From Antitrichia curtipendula (taxonomy: Eukaryota; Streptophyta; Bryopsida; Hypnales; Leucodontaceae), in the NCBI GenBank assembly GCA_951230915.1, contig OX579639.1:14446001-14510000 (forward strand): a stretch of DNA of 64,000 nt, given 5' to 3'. Positions 23,190 to 35,400 of the stretch are shown here, piece by piece (within the stretch, counting starts at the first letter, position 1; each line of letters starts with the position of its first letter). The translations under genes and the position numbers were made by a program. The notes below the pieces were generated by a model. The model was not told where the DNA came from, made no database searches, and saw nothing but the letters and a program-made list of their open reading frames with translations.

Positions 23190-23818
23190 TCCCTAAACAA
23201 ACAAGGGGTTTTTTTCCATCAAAAAACACTCAAAACTACCATTTCTATTGCAAAGAGCAAAAAGGTTTAATGATTGAAATGTTTTCTTTTGCATATCTAT
23301 TGTAGGATCTTACACTAGACTGATATGTAAATGTATGAAAGAAATTTCAGAAAACTTTGATTGCACAGATTGCAAGATATGTGCATCCAAAGTGAAGAAA
23401 ACAAGTTTTTTGCAACTTGCTTGACTAGATTTTTTGGCTTTGAATCTTCTTAACTTAAAATCTTTATAGTACTAATTTTGATTTTCTAAAAAACAAATGA
23501 AAGAAAAAAGAATTAGATTTTCATTCTTCAAAAAATTGTTAAGCCAAAATAGGTTCAAGATTGAAGGAAAAACTAAATCATTAATAGCTCTAAGATGGAA
23601 TTGAAATACTATAGTCCTATTAGACCTCCATTTTTGGCTTATTATGCCATAATTTTTTCTCCCGGACACCAATTGAAATAAAAATTATATATCTACAAAT
23701 CTCTTGCAAAATTGCACATCTTTAAATAAATTCAAAAACATTCACTACAAATTGAGACAATAGGAACCTACTCATATCCAAATTGTCCTCTAAGGAAACA
23801 AACATGCTTTAGGATTAA
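23186..23818 (-). mobile_element. Z-family TTAA element, reverse, internally shortened (Z3)
   Basis: Begins at the TTAA shared with X2, followed by TCCCTAAACAAACAAGGGG and the internal CACTCAAAACTACCATTTCT. It ends with CATGCTTTAGGA and TTAA 23815-23818. At 633 bp it lacks about 300 bp found in the 943-bp Z2. Noncoding. Confidence 0.8.
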
Positions 23819-24486
23819 TGTAGTGTGCTCATAAAACAACCCTTTAAAGGTTGGTCAACCTTCAGGACTAATGAATTTCAAATGCCAAAAAGTATTTTTC
23901 CTGATTTTTCACTTGAAGAAAAATTGATGTGGAATCTAATACAAGTGGTTCCATATATTTTGGAGCATTTATGAATTACTTATGAATTTCCAAAGAATTT
24001 TGCAGTAGGCACCTATTTTTTATCATAGGCCTTGCAAATCCACATACGCATAGTCTAAATAAAGATATGCCTTGACCAAAAACAAGTATTGCGACATGTA
24101 GAAAGTAATACACAAGTAAATGTGACCATTATTAAACCGCTTACTATCCATTATGCAACCTCTTGTAGGGAATGTTTGAAGAAGCATGTTGCCCACTATT
24201 GTAGGGTGGTTAGTTGCTAAACTAATTTTTCTTAATGTCAACCCCGACTTGGCTCTTTGAAAAAATAGACCGTTAGAGAAAAATTCAGCCCTTGGGTGGG
24301 CTGCCAAAGAGTGACAAACCAATCTCTTGTTTATGATCTACAAAGTCTATCAAATGTATAAGATCTGTGTAGTCAAATTGTGTGAATTTCACAAAAATTG
24401 TCAACTTGGTCTATCTTTTCACAATGGGGGCCAACACTATACAAGATACTGAATTTTTAATCCAAAACCAAATTGTTCGATCCAAT
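23819..24486. other. No gene recognised
   Basis: AT-rich sequence leading into the fold-back element. A palindrome TGTGAATTTCACA (about 24380) also appears outside fold-back copy A at about 12488, so the shared sequence may extend this far. Confidence 0.45.
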
Positions 24487-25165
24487 CTATTTGAGACTAT
24501 TTAAGTAGCTTTTGAAGCTAGTTGCTTTAGAAGGCAACTAGCTTTGATATCCACTTACTTAATTTAATGATTTTGGAGATGGAAAGAAGAATGTCTTTAT
24601 ATAATTGGGATAGTATTAGGTAAAATAATCCATGTGGGATAGGTAAATTAGGATTAATAGGAGTTCAATCGTTCATACTTAAGTCAAATGTAGGAATTGT
24701 ATTCAAAGTCAAATTTTAGACCTCATTTAGGCATAGTAGAATTAGTGTTTTCTAAAACTTTAAACTTTGTTAATGCATGGAATCAAGTTAACTTTCATCT
24801 CCAAATTTCCATTTGAAATTTTGAGACTTCAACTAAAAGTTATAGCCAAATTTCAGGAAGGTGTTGGAAGGGACATTTTGTGGACATTTTCAAACACCCT
24901 CTTTGAGTTTTGTCCATAACTTTTATCAGGAGTCTTAAAATTTCAAATGGATTTTTGGAGATGAAAGTTAACTTGATTCCACACATTAATTTAGTTCAAA
25001 GGTTTCTGAAAAAACTAATTCTACTATGCCTAAATGAGGTCTAAAATTTGACTTTGAACACAATTCTTACATTTGACAAATTATCCCATAGCCTTTGAGG
25101 ATTCATGATGGACTACTGATTTCTCTATAAAACCAACCTTTTCACTCATCATTCTCATCAAATGT
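24487..25165 (-). mobile_element. Fold-back repeat, copy B
   Basis: Inverted core: TTTTAGACCTCATTTAGGCA (about 24714) pairs with TGCCTAAATGAGGTCTAAAA (about 25028), and CATCTCCAAATTTCC pairs with GGATTTTTGGAGATG. Relative to copy A the unique outer flanks are exchanged, meaning reverse orientation. The motif GCAACTAGCTTCAAAAGC-like marks one outer end in both copies. Noncoding. Confidence 0.7.
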
Positions 25166-25180
25166 CTGCTAAGGGTTGTT

Positions 25181-25729
25181 GTACACCTAGAGGCCGAGCC
25201 AATTCTCTTTCAAGCCGATTGCACAAAATTTCAGCCCCTTTTGGACTAGAGGCTGGCCTCAACTACCCATTAGAATAACATTATAATGGGGGACAATTAT
25301 ACCGTATGTGAAGGCCTCGAGGCCAAGAAGCTAGGCCGATTCAATAAAACCTACAAAAAAAAAGAGGGTTGAAATTTTCAGGGCCACTTTACACGTAGAG
25401 GCCGGGCCAATTCCCCTCGAGGCCAATTGTACAAAATCCAACGGAGTGATTTGTTGAAAAAATTAATATTTTATAAAATAATAAATTTTAATTGAAATTT
25501 GACATTTGCCCCGAGGCCAAGAATTGGCCTCCCATTTTTGGTGCACCCAATTCAATGAGCTCGGGCCATGTCAAATTATGTCTTTGTTGAATAAAAAATT
25601 TATTCCACCAAATTGGCCTGGCCTTTAGGTGTAAAGGGGTTGGGACGGATTTCAACATTTTGTCCAATCACAAGTGAGGATTTTTGGCCTCTGGCACAAC
25701 AAATTGGCCCGGCCTCTAAGTGTAAAGTG
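25181..25729. mobile_element. Two interleaved inverted-repeat elements (AGAGGCCGGGCCAATT family)
   Basis: CACTTTACACGTAGAGGCCG at 25385 pairs with the inverted copy ending GTAAAGTG at 25729, matching in about 27 of 28 bases. A second pair starts at 25181 (GTACACCTAGAGGCCGAGCC) and ends at about 25637 (GGCCTTTAGGTGTAAAGG). The pairs interleave, so either two copies overlapped by insertion and deletion or a tandem duplication occurred. The opposing 71- and 89-codon frames at 25600-25882 are shadows of this symmetry. Confidence 0.65.
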
Positions 25730-26810
25730 ACTGTAAATAAGTCTTTCACATTGCCATCAAGAAAATTCTTGGTGATAAGCCATTGGACTATTTGGGGCAT
25801 TTGTATTTTTTCCACTATCTGGATTGAATGGAAGTTGCATTCAAGTAAAATGTGCTTTATAATTAGGGTTAAGGTTTACTAAAGTACCTTAACCTTTATT
25901 ATCAAACACTTTCTATTTGGAGTTTAAGCCATTGACAAGCATCTGACATTGATAATGAAGGTGAACGAGAATAGGGAAAAATCAATTTGTTAAGCCAAAA
26001 AAACTCAATCTGTGGGGTCTTCAGAGGACTCTGGAGCGGACTTCTTGAGGCCTTGTTTTTTCACTAATGCTTGCATTCCGTAAGAAATCACTCCTCCTAT
26101 TCTTGGATAGAGATTTTAATTAAAATGGCATATTTCATATGCCATTTTTAGACTACGAGGTTTGAACAGTAAAATAACCATCTAGAATTGATATAGATTT
26201 TAGACATCTTGGGCTAATATAGATTTTAGACATCTACTTAGGACTGGTATAGGTGACAGAACGCACGGTCTAAAACGTAAAAAGTGCCCAAATTGTAGAA
26301 TACAACCATTTTAATGAAATTTCCCATTTAATCCTTTCAAAGTCAAGTCACAAACTAGTTTCTATGGTTTCCAAAGTGAGGAAAATAGAGATAATTGGTA
26401 ATCTGAGAGGAATTGGAAGTGAATTAGGAAATGAAGGTTCCTAATTTTTTTGATACAGATGAACTAGAGCAATCTGATTTGGAAAATACAATTGCATGCA
26501 AAAATTATATGCGTTTATAGATAGCTATGTTTGTCAATCTCCGTGTAATACATAGAAAATATATAGAAAGTATTGCAAAAGATGTATCTTTACTACATCT
26601 TGAATAATATTGGTGGTGTTTGGAGGGAAAAACAAATACAAGGATGGCACGAGGGGATAGACATTTTCTAAAAAGAAGGTCGTTAGAAAAAAATATGGCA
26701 TATAATATTGTGTTTAGTAGTGTTTTTAGTACTTTCAATATAATGGTCAACAATGTACTTTTCCGAGTCATTTTTCCATCTTTTGTTGTAGACATTAGCT
26801 TCAACTACCG
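25730..26810. other. No gene recognised
   Basis: AT-rich. It contains a hairpin with arms AAAATGGCATA/TATGCCATTTT (26123-26149) and a short tandem duplication of ATAGATTTTAGACATCT (about 26199-26235). It ends in the left target duplication of the hAT-like element. Confidence 0.5.
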
Positions 26811-26820
26811 CTATATAAGT

Positions 26821-27269
26821 CAGGGTTGCTATTTTGTGAGCCTGCGATTGTGAGCTTGTGAGCATATAATATTTTAGAGATTCAATTTAAAAAATTTGAT
26901 CAAAATTTATTATTTTTTGTAAATTTTATTATCTACTACCATGAACCTATTACCGTGAACCTATTACCGTGGTTCCTTCAACAGCCTTAATGTGCTATTT
27001 ATTGGACCTTGCTAGATTTTTAGGAAAAAAAAATTGATTATTAATTAGCATTCATTTGAAATTTACTGAGATCGTTTCATTGAGATTTAAATTTTTATAA
27101 TCACTCCCCTCTTAGAATTGGGCTCCTCTCGGCGCCGAGAGGAGCCTCCTAGCCGTGAGGAGAATAAAACTTTAAATTTTTTTTTAAATACCTCTTAGAG
27201 TTGGGCTCCCCTCGGTGCCGAGGAGAATAAAATTTTTATTTAAAAATAAAAAATAAAAAACTTTTTTTT

Positions 27270-27300
<31 letters not shown>

Positions 27301-28356
27301 TCCCCTGTGGGTAGGGCTCTCCTCGGCGCCGAGGGGAGCCTTCTAGCCACAAGGAAAATAAATTTTTTAATTAAAAAATTAAAAAATAAATAAAAATCCA
27401 CGGGTAGGGGCCCCCTTGGCGCTGAGGGGAGCCCAATTAAAAGAGGGAAGTGAGTGCTCAATCTTCTTCTTGGTGCTGAAAAGTCCTACAAGTGAACAAT
27501 GATCAGCTTATCAACAATTTGGTGTAACTAAGCTCAATCCTTATAGAAATAACCCCTATCAACCAAATATTTTCTTCTAAAATCTTAACAAGTCCAATTA
27601 TTAGCACATCAAGATAGAAGTATAGGTACCTTCCATCGGCCCCAGAGGATCCACGCTACTACAAAAGAGTGATCAACAAAAATGAAATTTAGTACACCTA
27701 AACTATTTCTACATATAACTAATTTCTATTAACAAATTTTTGTTTCTAAAATCTAAACAAGTCTACAGACTTACAAATCAAGACAGAAGTATTGATACCC
27801 TCCCATTGACTTTGAAAAGATCCATGATGCTACAAAACAAGGATCAACCAAAATAAAATTCAATGTGACAATGAGCATTAGATATAAAAATAATTCTTAT
27901 TACAAACTTTTTTCCTAAAATCCAAACAAGTCCAACAACAATCATGCATCAAGAGAAAATTATTAGTACCCTCCTATCAACCATTCAACTTGAGGGGACT
28001 CATGTTGCTATAGTAATCAATCATTATTCTATATGAACTTATTTCCATCTCCATTCATCTTTCACATCAATTGAGTTCATTATTTTATAATGTTTACTTC
28101 TAACTATATTTTAAACAACAGTGAAAATTCTAATTTTCATCTGAATTCTACAAAACCACGGTAATAGGTCTATAGTAATAGATACAAAAATTTACTAAAA
28201 ATAGAGAATTTTGATCAAAAAATTTAGATGGAATCTATTTGTAGAAATATTCTTAAGTTTTCTAGTACTTCTTTAAAATTTTGAGCTCACCGCTCACAGA
28301 ATCCTTGCTCACCGCTCATGGACTCATGCTCGCAGGCTCACAAACTAGCACCGCTG
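26821..28356. mobile_element. hAT-like non-autonomous element with 10-bp target duplication
   Basis: The identical word CTATATAAGT flanks both ends (26811-26820 and 28357-28366). The termini are CAGGGTTGCTATTTTGTGAG and the inverted CTCACAAACTAGCACCGCTG, and imperfect pairing continues inward for about 170 bp, including CCTATTACCGTG against CACGGTAATAGG. CAG...CTG ends fit hAT elements, which make 8-bp duplications; the extra two matching bases may be chance. A Mutator-type element, with 9-11 bp duplications and long inverted repeats, is the alternative. The 1536-bp interior has no transposase. Confidence 0.8.
27121..27433 (+). repeat. Array of four GC-rich palindromes in AT-rich spacer
   Basis: Within the hAT-like element, a 26-bp perfect palindrome, GGCTCCTCTCGGC plus its complement, sits at 27121-27146. 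Diverged versions lie at 27204-27226, 27315-27340 and 27409-27433. Spacers are A/T-rich with a long poly-A run (27278-27300), and parts of the unit (CTAGCC-AAGGA-AATAAA) repeat. Each palindrome could fold into a stable hairpin. Confidence 0.85.
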
Positions 28357-28366
28357 CTATATAAGT

Positions 28367-31034
28367 ATTGATCAATAACAAAAGAAGCTTGTATCAATTT
28401 TGAGTAGAAGATTACATATACACCCATGTCAAGTATTTCTCATATTAAGCGTGTATTTTTACATATAGAAGGTATACTTTTCAATGTTGGATGCTTTGCA
28501 TGAATCATGAAAGCAATGTCTAATAAATCCAAGCTAAGGTCCTTGAAGTGAATTTTTTTTGTGAGGTTGTTAGTGTTGTAGGCATGTATTGGGGCATATT
28601 TCATACAATGATGTCAACAACATTGTATATATACACTATGTCAAGAAACTCTAAATTCTCGCAATATTAACTATGGATTGTCCTAATTTTTTGCACATCC
28701 ATTCTCTATTAGTCATTCTTCAATTTGGTATAGTCCATTACTTTTTTCACCAAGGCTCTTCTATCCTCAATAATCCCAAATTTACTACATTTTTTGCCTG
28801 TAGTTTGACCTAAACAACCATGGGACTTAAAGGATTAGCACCAAATTTTTCCTCATCAAAAGAGGCAGTTAATTTCAACTATCATTGACCCCTAACTTTT
28901 GTTTTTTGAGCACAATTCATTTAGGAATCCTTTATAGATTTTGTTACAAAAACCAGTCTAGTTTTACCACCCTCCACCTTATATGTATATTAACTAGGAT
29001 TGCACTACAATTCCAAAAAAAATTCCTTGGGGATAATCATGGTTAGGCTTGACTATGTCCAAATGAGCTACTAAGCATTATTCTTATTAACAAATGGTCT
29101 ATTTAATTTATTGGATCAACTTGTTGCAAGGCAAAAGTACATGTAAGATTTTTTTAATTGTTTTTTTGGAAACTCTATAGTTAAATTGTGAATTTTAATT
29201 TTAATATTGCTAAAATAATTATATTCAAAGGAAAACTTAGGCTTTCAAAAATAGAGGCAATACATTTTAGGCAGAAATCTATAGGAGTCAATTTTAGAAA
29301 GGGGTTACAATTAGGTGCAATTCTTTCAAATGTAAACTTTTGCCCCTATTCCACAAGAATTTTGATAATTGATTAATTTATGTTTCTTAGTCTACCCTAG
29401 ATTGTATGCTTATTTTGGAATCATTGAGTCATGAATTCAGAGAATGATTGTTTCAAGCTATAGAAAAAACAAAACTAGTTGAAGTTGCATAATTTTGCTT
29501 ATAGAAATTTGAAAGGGATAAAAAAAAACATTGTTACTCTAGTTGGTGAAGTTCATGATAAAGAAGTGTGAAAATTCAATTCAATACATAGTAGTGCCTA
29601 ACTTGTTACCAATTTGTCAAAGATAATTGATATAAATACCATAAGATTTTAAACTCACCTAAAAATAATCCAAAAAAGCATTTTAGCATGGTTCTAATTA
29701 TTAAACTCTTTGAATTTCGATTGGGTCATTTTCGTAGCCAAAAGTGCGGGTTCCATATTTTCTTAGAATGTATTTTTGGGACACCCTATAAATAAAGTAT
29801 AAATTTTGAAAGTGATGGAAATAGATGTACTTAAAATCAACCCTATAGTATTATAAATAGAATCTATATAGTTTAGTTTTGAAAGGAGGTTGCAGTTATG
29901 TGTAAATTTACAATTGAGTGTGAGATCAACCTCCAATAAAGTCAATCCTTGATTTAAGCCAATCTCAATTAGGGACTTGAAGAGTTCTATATGAGCTTGC
30001 TCCAATTTTTGTATGGTGGACACATTAGTGCAAAACCCTAGTTGAAACAACATCCAAATGTGGTTAAGATGTTGTTTATTTGATGTATGTTTCAATATGG
30101 AGGTTGAAACAACATTTGGAGAATGTTGTTTTCAACCATGTAGATTTTAGATAGAATTATACCCACAAAGTGCATTTTGCATTAAAATAAATATAGATTT
30201 TAACTTCAAAATCTAATAGTTTTATAGATTCCAAATTCTCGCCAAATCTATGAATAATGTAGGTCTCTCAAATTTTCAAATCTACATTTTTGGAGGAATA
30301 TTTGAAAATCCTCAAAATCTTCTACATCTTTAGATCTAATCATGAGACGAGAATGTTTCCAAGTGAAGAACCACTTGTTTATTTCTCCTACTCGCCCTCC
30401 CTTGATAATTCTTATATGGGATATTTGTTTCTTCTAAAATCTACCAAACTTGTTAGAAAAGACAACATTTTTTTGAAAAATCTACCAAATTAATCAACCA
30501 ACTTTTTTCTTGAAAATCTACCAATTTTCAAATCATTTCAATGTGTTGTGGGGTGGGTGCACACTAGTGGGACCGCACAGATTGATTCCCCATTCACTGC
30601 CACCTGAAGGGGAAATGAGGGCACCTTCCTAGCAAGGTTGGTGACACTCACTCGCTCCTCCCCGACTCAATCTCTCGGTGATTAATTGAGCATCATGTCT
30701 TATTATTTTAAGAACCCTTTTTTTACATCAAATTCAACTGCATGTACTTGGATGAGCATCAATCTATCCCCCCATTTATGGCATTTGTCCTACTACTTAT
30801 GGACAAGGCGTACTTCCATTTCTTCTGCGCTCCCAAACACCATGAGTATGTTTTTGGGGTCGCTTTTTGAAATCATTGTCGTGTTCATAATATATCATTC
30901 TCATGGTTTTGAGCTCTGCTTTCGATCAGTTCCATGGATTGCAGGGTGGTGGGGTGAACACACAACGTTTCTGTGATTGCCCATCATCACGGGAGGGAGG
31001 AATGGTCAGTGGCCAACACCCTGGTCACGCAGTA
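28367..31034. other. Long AT-rich stretch, no gene recognised
   Basis: No reading frame with a known domain. The longest, 110 codons on the minus strand at 29763-30095, has no recognisable motif. An imperfect hairpin, GTTGAAACAACATT against AATGTTGTTTTCAAC, lies at 30102-30137. A more GC-balanced patch at 30540-31020 shows no gene features. Confidence 0.5.
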
Positions 31035-31195
31035 AGGTAACTACACTTAAAAGTGCACACTATCTAAAATCGCACACTACATATTCTTGCCTAAAATGTA
31101 CTCCCACTGTTCATGAGAGTCTGTGATCGCTTTTTGGAACACCTATTTTCAGCACTTCGAAAATTTGTGGTTTGTTCATACGGTGTCCAAGGGCA
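31035..31195 (+). mobile_element. AGGTAACTA-family MITE, left part (copy 2)
   Basis: After TA (31033-31034) comes AGGTAACTACACTTAAAAGT. The sequence follows the element at 36-339 (AGATTCTTGCCTAAAA-like, ATTTTCAGCA, TAGTGTCC-like) for about 160 bp and then stops matching, so the right part is missing. Confidence 0.65.
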
Positions 31196-31644
31196 TAGAA
31201 GAATGGTTTGAGCAAGAATGGTCGAGCTTCAAGGAGTTTCCCACTAAGTTGGGGCAGCTGTAAGGCAAGTAGAAAGCTCAGAAAGCGCTCATCTAAGGGA
31301 AAAAAGACCTCTGTACAAAAATGGATGGATCCAATTTTTTTTCACATTTTTGCGGAATAAAGAGAAATGAGGACTTCAACACTGAAAATTTTAAGTTTAA
31401 TTTTCTAACTTGAAATGAATAAGATATGATTTTTCAAAGCCAGAGGTGCATAGGTCCCTGTTAATGCTCATAGATGCAACTCTAATCAATCAAAACATGG
31501 CAGTGAATGGAGCCAGTGAGTTTAAGAATGATCCTAACCATGCCTTTAAATGGAAACAATGATTCTAAGAATGATCCACTATACTTTTCTATTCAATTTA
31601 ATTGTAAATCAAAATTTATATTGCAACCACTCAAAAAACCAGGG
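31196..31644. other. No gene recognised
   Basis: Mixed-composition sequence between two element fragments; nothing identifiable. Confidence 0.4.
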
Positions 31645-32258
31645 TTTCTTCACATAGTTTCAAATCCAATTCAGAGTGCTCTAACTTTTGCACATAATGT
31701 CCAAATTCAATAAAAATTATTGGAAAATTTTCTTTCTCTTTTCTAGTTTGTGTGGTAAAATTTTCAAATCAATACAAGATGTACTGATTTTTTGGAAGCC
31801 AATCAAAGCCCACAGCTTCAATTTGAGTCCACAAAACTGCATTTGATGGCTGAAACTTCGGGGGCTTGTATCTTCTTCATTTAATGTTATTTTTTAATAA
31901 AATTTGTTGGGTTATGTTTCCCTTGAAGTCTAGTTGTTGTAGTAAGATTTTCATGTCAATCCAAAATGTTTTGAATGTTTGGGAGCAGTTCAAAGTTTAA
32001 AAATCCTAACATTTTTGAACTACAATGAACTTTGACGGCTTTTTTCTTCTTCATACAATGTCCGTTTCTAATAATAAAATATTGAAAAAATTGCGCATAC
32101 TAATCTAGTTCGCGTGGTTAAAATTTCACATCAATTCAAGAAGTTATGAGTGACTGAGAAGCATTTTAGTAGAAGGAGGTTTAGCCTCAGATTTGTTTTT
32201 GCATTTTTTCTTGCTATTTTTTGACATTTCAAAGTCATTATGCAGAACTCACCAAATT
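31645..32258 (+). mobile_element. V-family TTAA element, partial (V1)
   Basis: Follows the complete V copy at 55057-56026: TTTCAAATCCAATTCAGAGT, ACTGCATTTGATGGCT, GGGGCTTGTATCT, CATTTTAGTAGAAGGA, TTCTTGCTATTTTTT. Both termini are missing. It lies just outside the left end of the full-length piggyBac element. Confidence 0.7.
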
Positions 32259-32418
32259 CAGGTCTTCATTATGAGTAAAATCACACATGATGATGAACCA
32301 TGTCACCTGTTCAATAGCCTAAAATCACACACATAGGTGACAATTTCTCACCACATGAAGTAATTTCCATTGCTACATCCCATGTGCACTGTTTTGGACA
32401 CTTCTGTAGGGACGGTTC

Positions 32419-35400
32419 TTAACCCCAGAAGGACCCCGGGGACAGAATGTGTCCCGACCCGAATGAGAAGTTGATTTTTGAGAAAATGGTGTTGTTTTTG
32501 GAAAAATTTCAGACTATACCATCGTAGGGCCCCCAGTGTTGGATCCAATTCTAAAACCTGATTTTCAGGATGACGTGGCAGTCATTTACTGTATTCCAAT
32601 TAGTGCAGGCATGTTCGTTGGAGGGGTCTTGTAGGGCCCTGCCACCTCGGATTTTGTGACGGGCTACTAGGTAGGCCACCCGGCGAATGACCGTTGGGAC
32701 AGCTTGAGTCCGCCTGATGGGACTGGGGTTTCCCGCCACACCCACCCGAAACCCTCCCTCCACCCAAACCCCATTTTGTGGCCCTCTCTGGCGTCGCCCT
32801 TGCCAAGCGGATCCAATGCAGCTTCGAGAGAGCTTGGACGTGGGCGTACTCTTCTGTTGTCCTGGCCGTGCCTTGGGAGCTTTGGATGCTCTGAAGTACG
32901 AGGGGCTGGGGGGAGTGCTCATTTCTTTGAGTTGTTGGAGAGAAAAGACGTGTGATTAGCATTAGTGGAATTTGGGGGGGACGTTGATCGTGGAGAGAGT
33001 TTTGAGTACCCGGAGTGGAGAATTCGGCCGTGAAGCGTGGGCAATAGCGATGGCGACCACAGGACGAATTGCACGAAGGCGGCGGTTTAGGACTACGTGG
33101 GCGGGCGCAGATTTCTTCCGCACACTCTTACCAAGTAGATGCGCTCCACTCCCACCTTCCTTGTTTTGTTGTGATTGCCCACTACTTGTCTTCATGTCAT
33201 TGCTCTTCCAAGTGTGCTGCTTCAATTGCTTCATAAACAAACCCCATGGCCGAATTTAGCGAAGTATTTGGGTTGTAATTTTCCAGAATCCCGTCTTCCC
33301 CAAGCATTCATACTTCATTCGTGGCTTCTTAGTGTAGCAGCAACTCCTACTCAGATTAGGCAGATTCTGAACTGCTTAGACAACAACCACCTTCTGCAGC
33401 TTCCGCGTTGTGAGAGGATTCATCACGTCCCCGACGTGCCTAGGGCTCGACATTTTAGGGTCCTCTTTTACAGTAACATTGCATACTGTCTGGGTTGGCG
33501 GAAGCGACGTGATTTTCTGGACGAGGTGTTTTCCATTGCAAGAGAACTTTGGGCCGACAAAGATGAGCGAGCAGTTTCTCTTGAAGGATGCCGCCCGGCA
33601 AGCTGCACGGGAGAGACTCCAACAGCGATCGCCGGCATGCAAGACCCGTCTACAGCGGCAGGAGAGGGTGCGGCAAAAGGCGGCTGTACAATTGAGGCTA
33701 GGATTCGGAGGGGAGCTCGAGGAGTCACAAACCCTACCTACACTGCCCAACATGCCGATGAGTCTGAGCCTACCGTGCCGTGCCTCACCCTTCCTCTTAC
33801 ATTCCGGGGACCTGCAGGAGTGCGCCCTTGTCGAACCCGCGATGATTTCGCAAGACAGCATCAATCCACATCAACGGACAGCGCTACATCCACCGGCCGA
33901 TCCACTTTTCCACATAGCCGGAAGAGGGAGTTCGCTCGTAAGAACGACGAAGACAATTGGGCGAGCAAAGAGGAATCAGAAAGAAGTGCCAAAGGAGAGC
34001 AGCCTCGACTTTGGGGTGGGAGAAGAAGGAAGGGACGGGCACTTGGGCGGTGAAGCAGACGCCTGCAACTTGGATGGAGGGCGGTTGGTGCGTTTCAGGG
34101 GAGGGCCAGACAATTCAAGAGAGGAGCTCCCTTACCATGAAAGGGTGCTTACGGGCAATTTGGGAGATTCAGCAAAGGGAAACGAAGAAGTAGATTTCAA
34201 TAGCAATACGGGGAGGGGACGTGGGCGAGGGAGGGGGAAGAATCTCCGGAGGAAGAAACAAACTAGAGGGCAGCAACAGGCGGCACTTCACACTCCGGTT
34301 GGTTGGTCTGCACCGGACATTGCAATTTGAAGTCCAAGGATGCCTCGACCTACGCGCAACAATGCAATTTGGAATCTCTTCTTCCGAATGGCTGATGATC
34401 GACAGCCACACCACCATTCAAAGGCGGTTCGAACAGCAGAGATCGTTGACGTTGACGGCAACCAAGAAGGAGAAAACACGGATCCCCCGGCTGATTGCAA
34501 GGAGGCTCCGGGGTTTGGATGCCGCAGTGCCGAGAGATTGCGCTTGGTTTGTGAAGGAAAGCAAGTTGCAGCTGACATGGATGAGCCGTTGCAGTTTGTT
34601 AGTGGTCGCAACAGTTTGGGATGGTACAGCTCATGCGCAAAGGGAGAGGAGTGCATTCACTTGGGTGATTTGTCACCGTCACAGGCAAGGGTTGCCATTG
34701 TCACTAAGGTTTGGATCCAACGCGCCTCACTTGGATTGAGTCCTACTGCAGATTCATCGACACCACTCCGCGGTTGTGTGCTCCGTGAGTTTGAGCACGC
34801 AATTACTGGCTTTTCAATGTACAAGGTTGATTTTGGCAGAGTGTTGGGTGTGCATGCCTTGTTGAAGGACCTCTGCGTACCGGCCGATACTGCCACTGTT
34901 CTGGACGATTTGGATTCACCGCCCGAGATGGAAGAAGACACTTTGATGCTTGCTACTCAAGACAGTACGTTCACGCTTGCTTTACCGAAATACATGGAGG
35001 TGCATTTCGATAATTCGGGTGAGGAAGGGGCGGATCCAGACTGGCAGGCTGAATTCCTTGACTGGCAAGGCAATAGTGACTCAAGTAATTCTGACTGGGT
35101 TGTTGATGATGATGTGAGTGATCCGGAAGTTGTTGAGGAAAACGTTTTGTGTCAAGACGATATAGACTTTGATTCTTTAGAATTTGAACATCACTATTCG
35201 GCTTCACACTGGGAGGACCTTAGCACGACGCTTCTACCTAATCGGATCACATTTAGTGGACCCTGTCCAGGCCCAGTTCGGCGCGACAGTCGTGTACCTG
35301 TTGATGTCCCCTCATTCTTCGACGAATATTGGTCGAAGGACACGCTTAGTAGAATGTGTGAGAGCACAAACCAGTACGCTTGTCAACCTAGTTATCGTAA

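Noticed and set aside
26123..26149. Hairpin resembling a bacterial terminator
   Set aside because: The window is plant nuclear DNA and no gene ends here.
29763..30095. 110-codon minus-strand frame
   Set aside because: Low-complexity hydrophobic and polar mix in AT-rich DNA, without motifs or supporting exons.
30102..30137. Hairpin as a microRNA precursor
   Set aside because: The arms are only about 15 bp with a 5-base loop, too short for a plant microRNA stem and with no recognisable mature sequence.
33376..33864. 162-codon minus-strand frame inside the piggyBac element
   Set aside because: Shadow of the transposase N-terminal frame in GC-rich sequence.
33175..34053. 292-codon plus-strand frame overlapping the transposase start
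   Set aside because: It is in a different frame from the catalytic domain and lacks piggyBac motifs. The frame beginning at 33563 connects in frame to the core.
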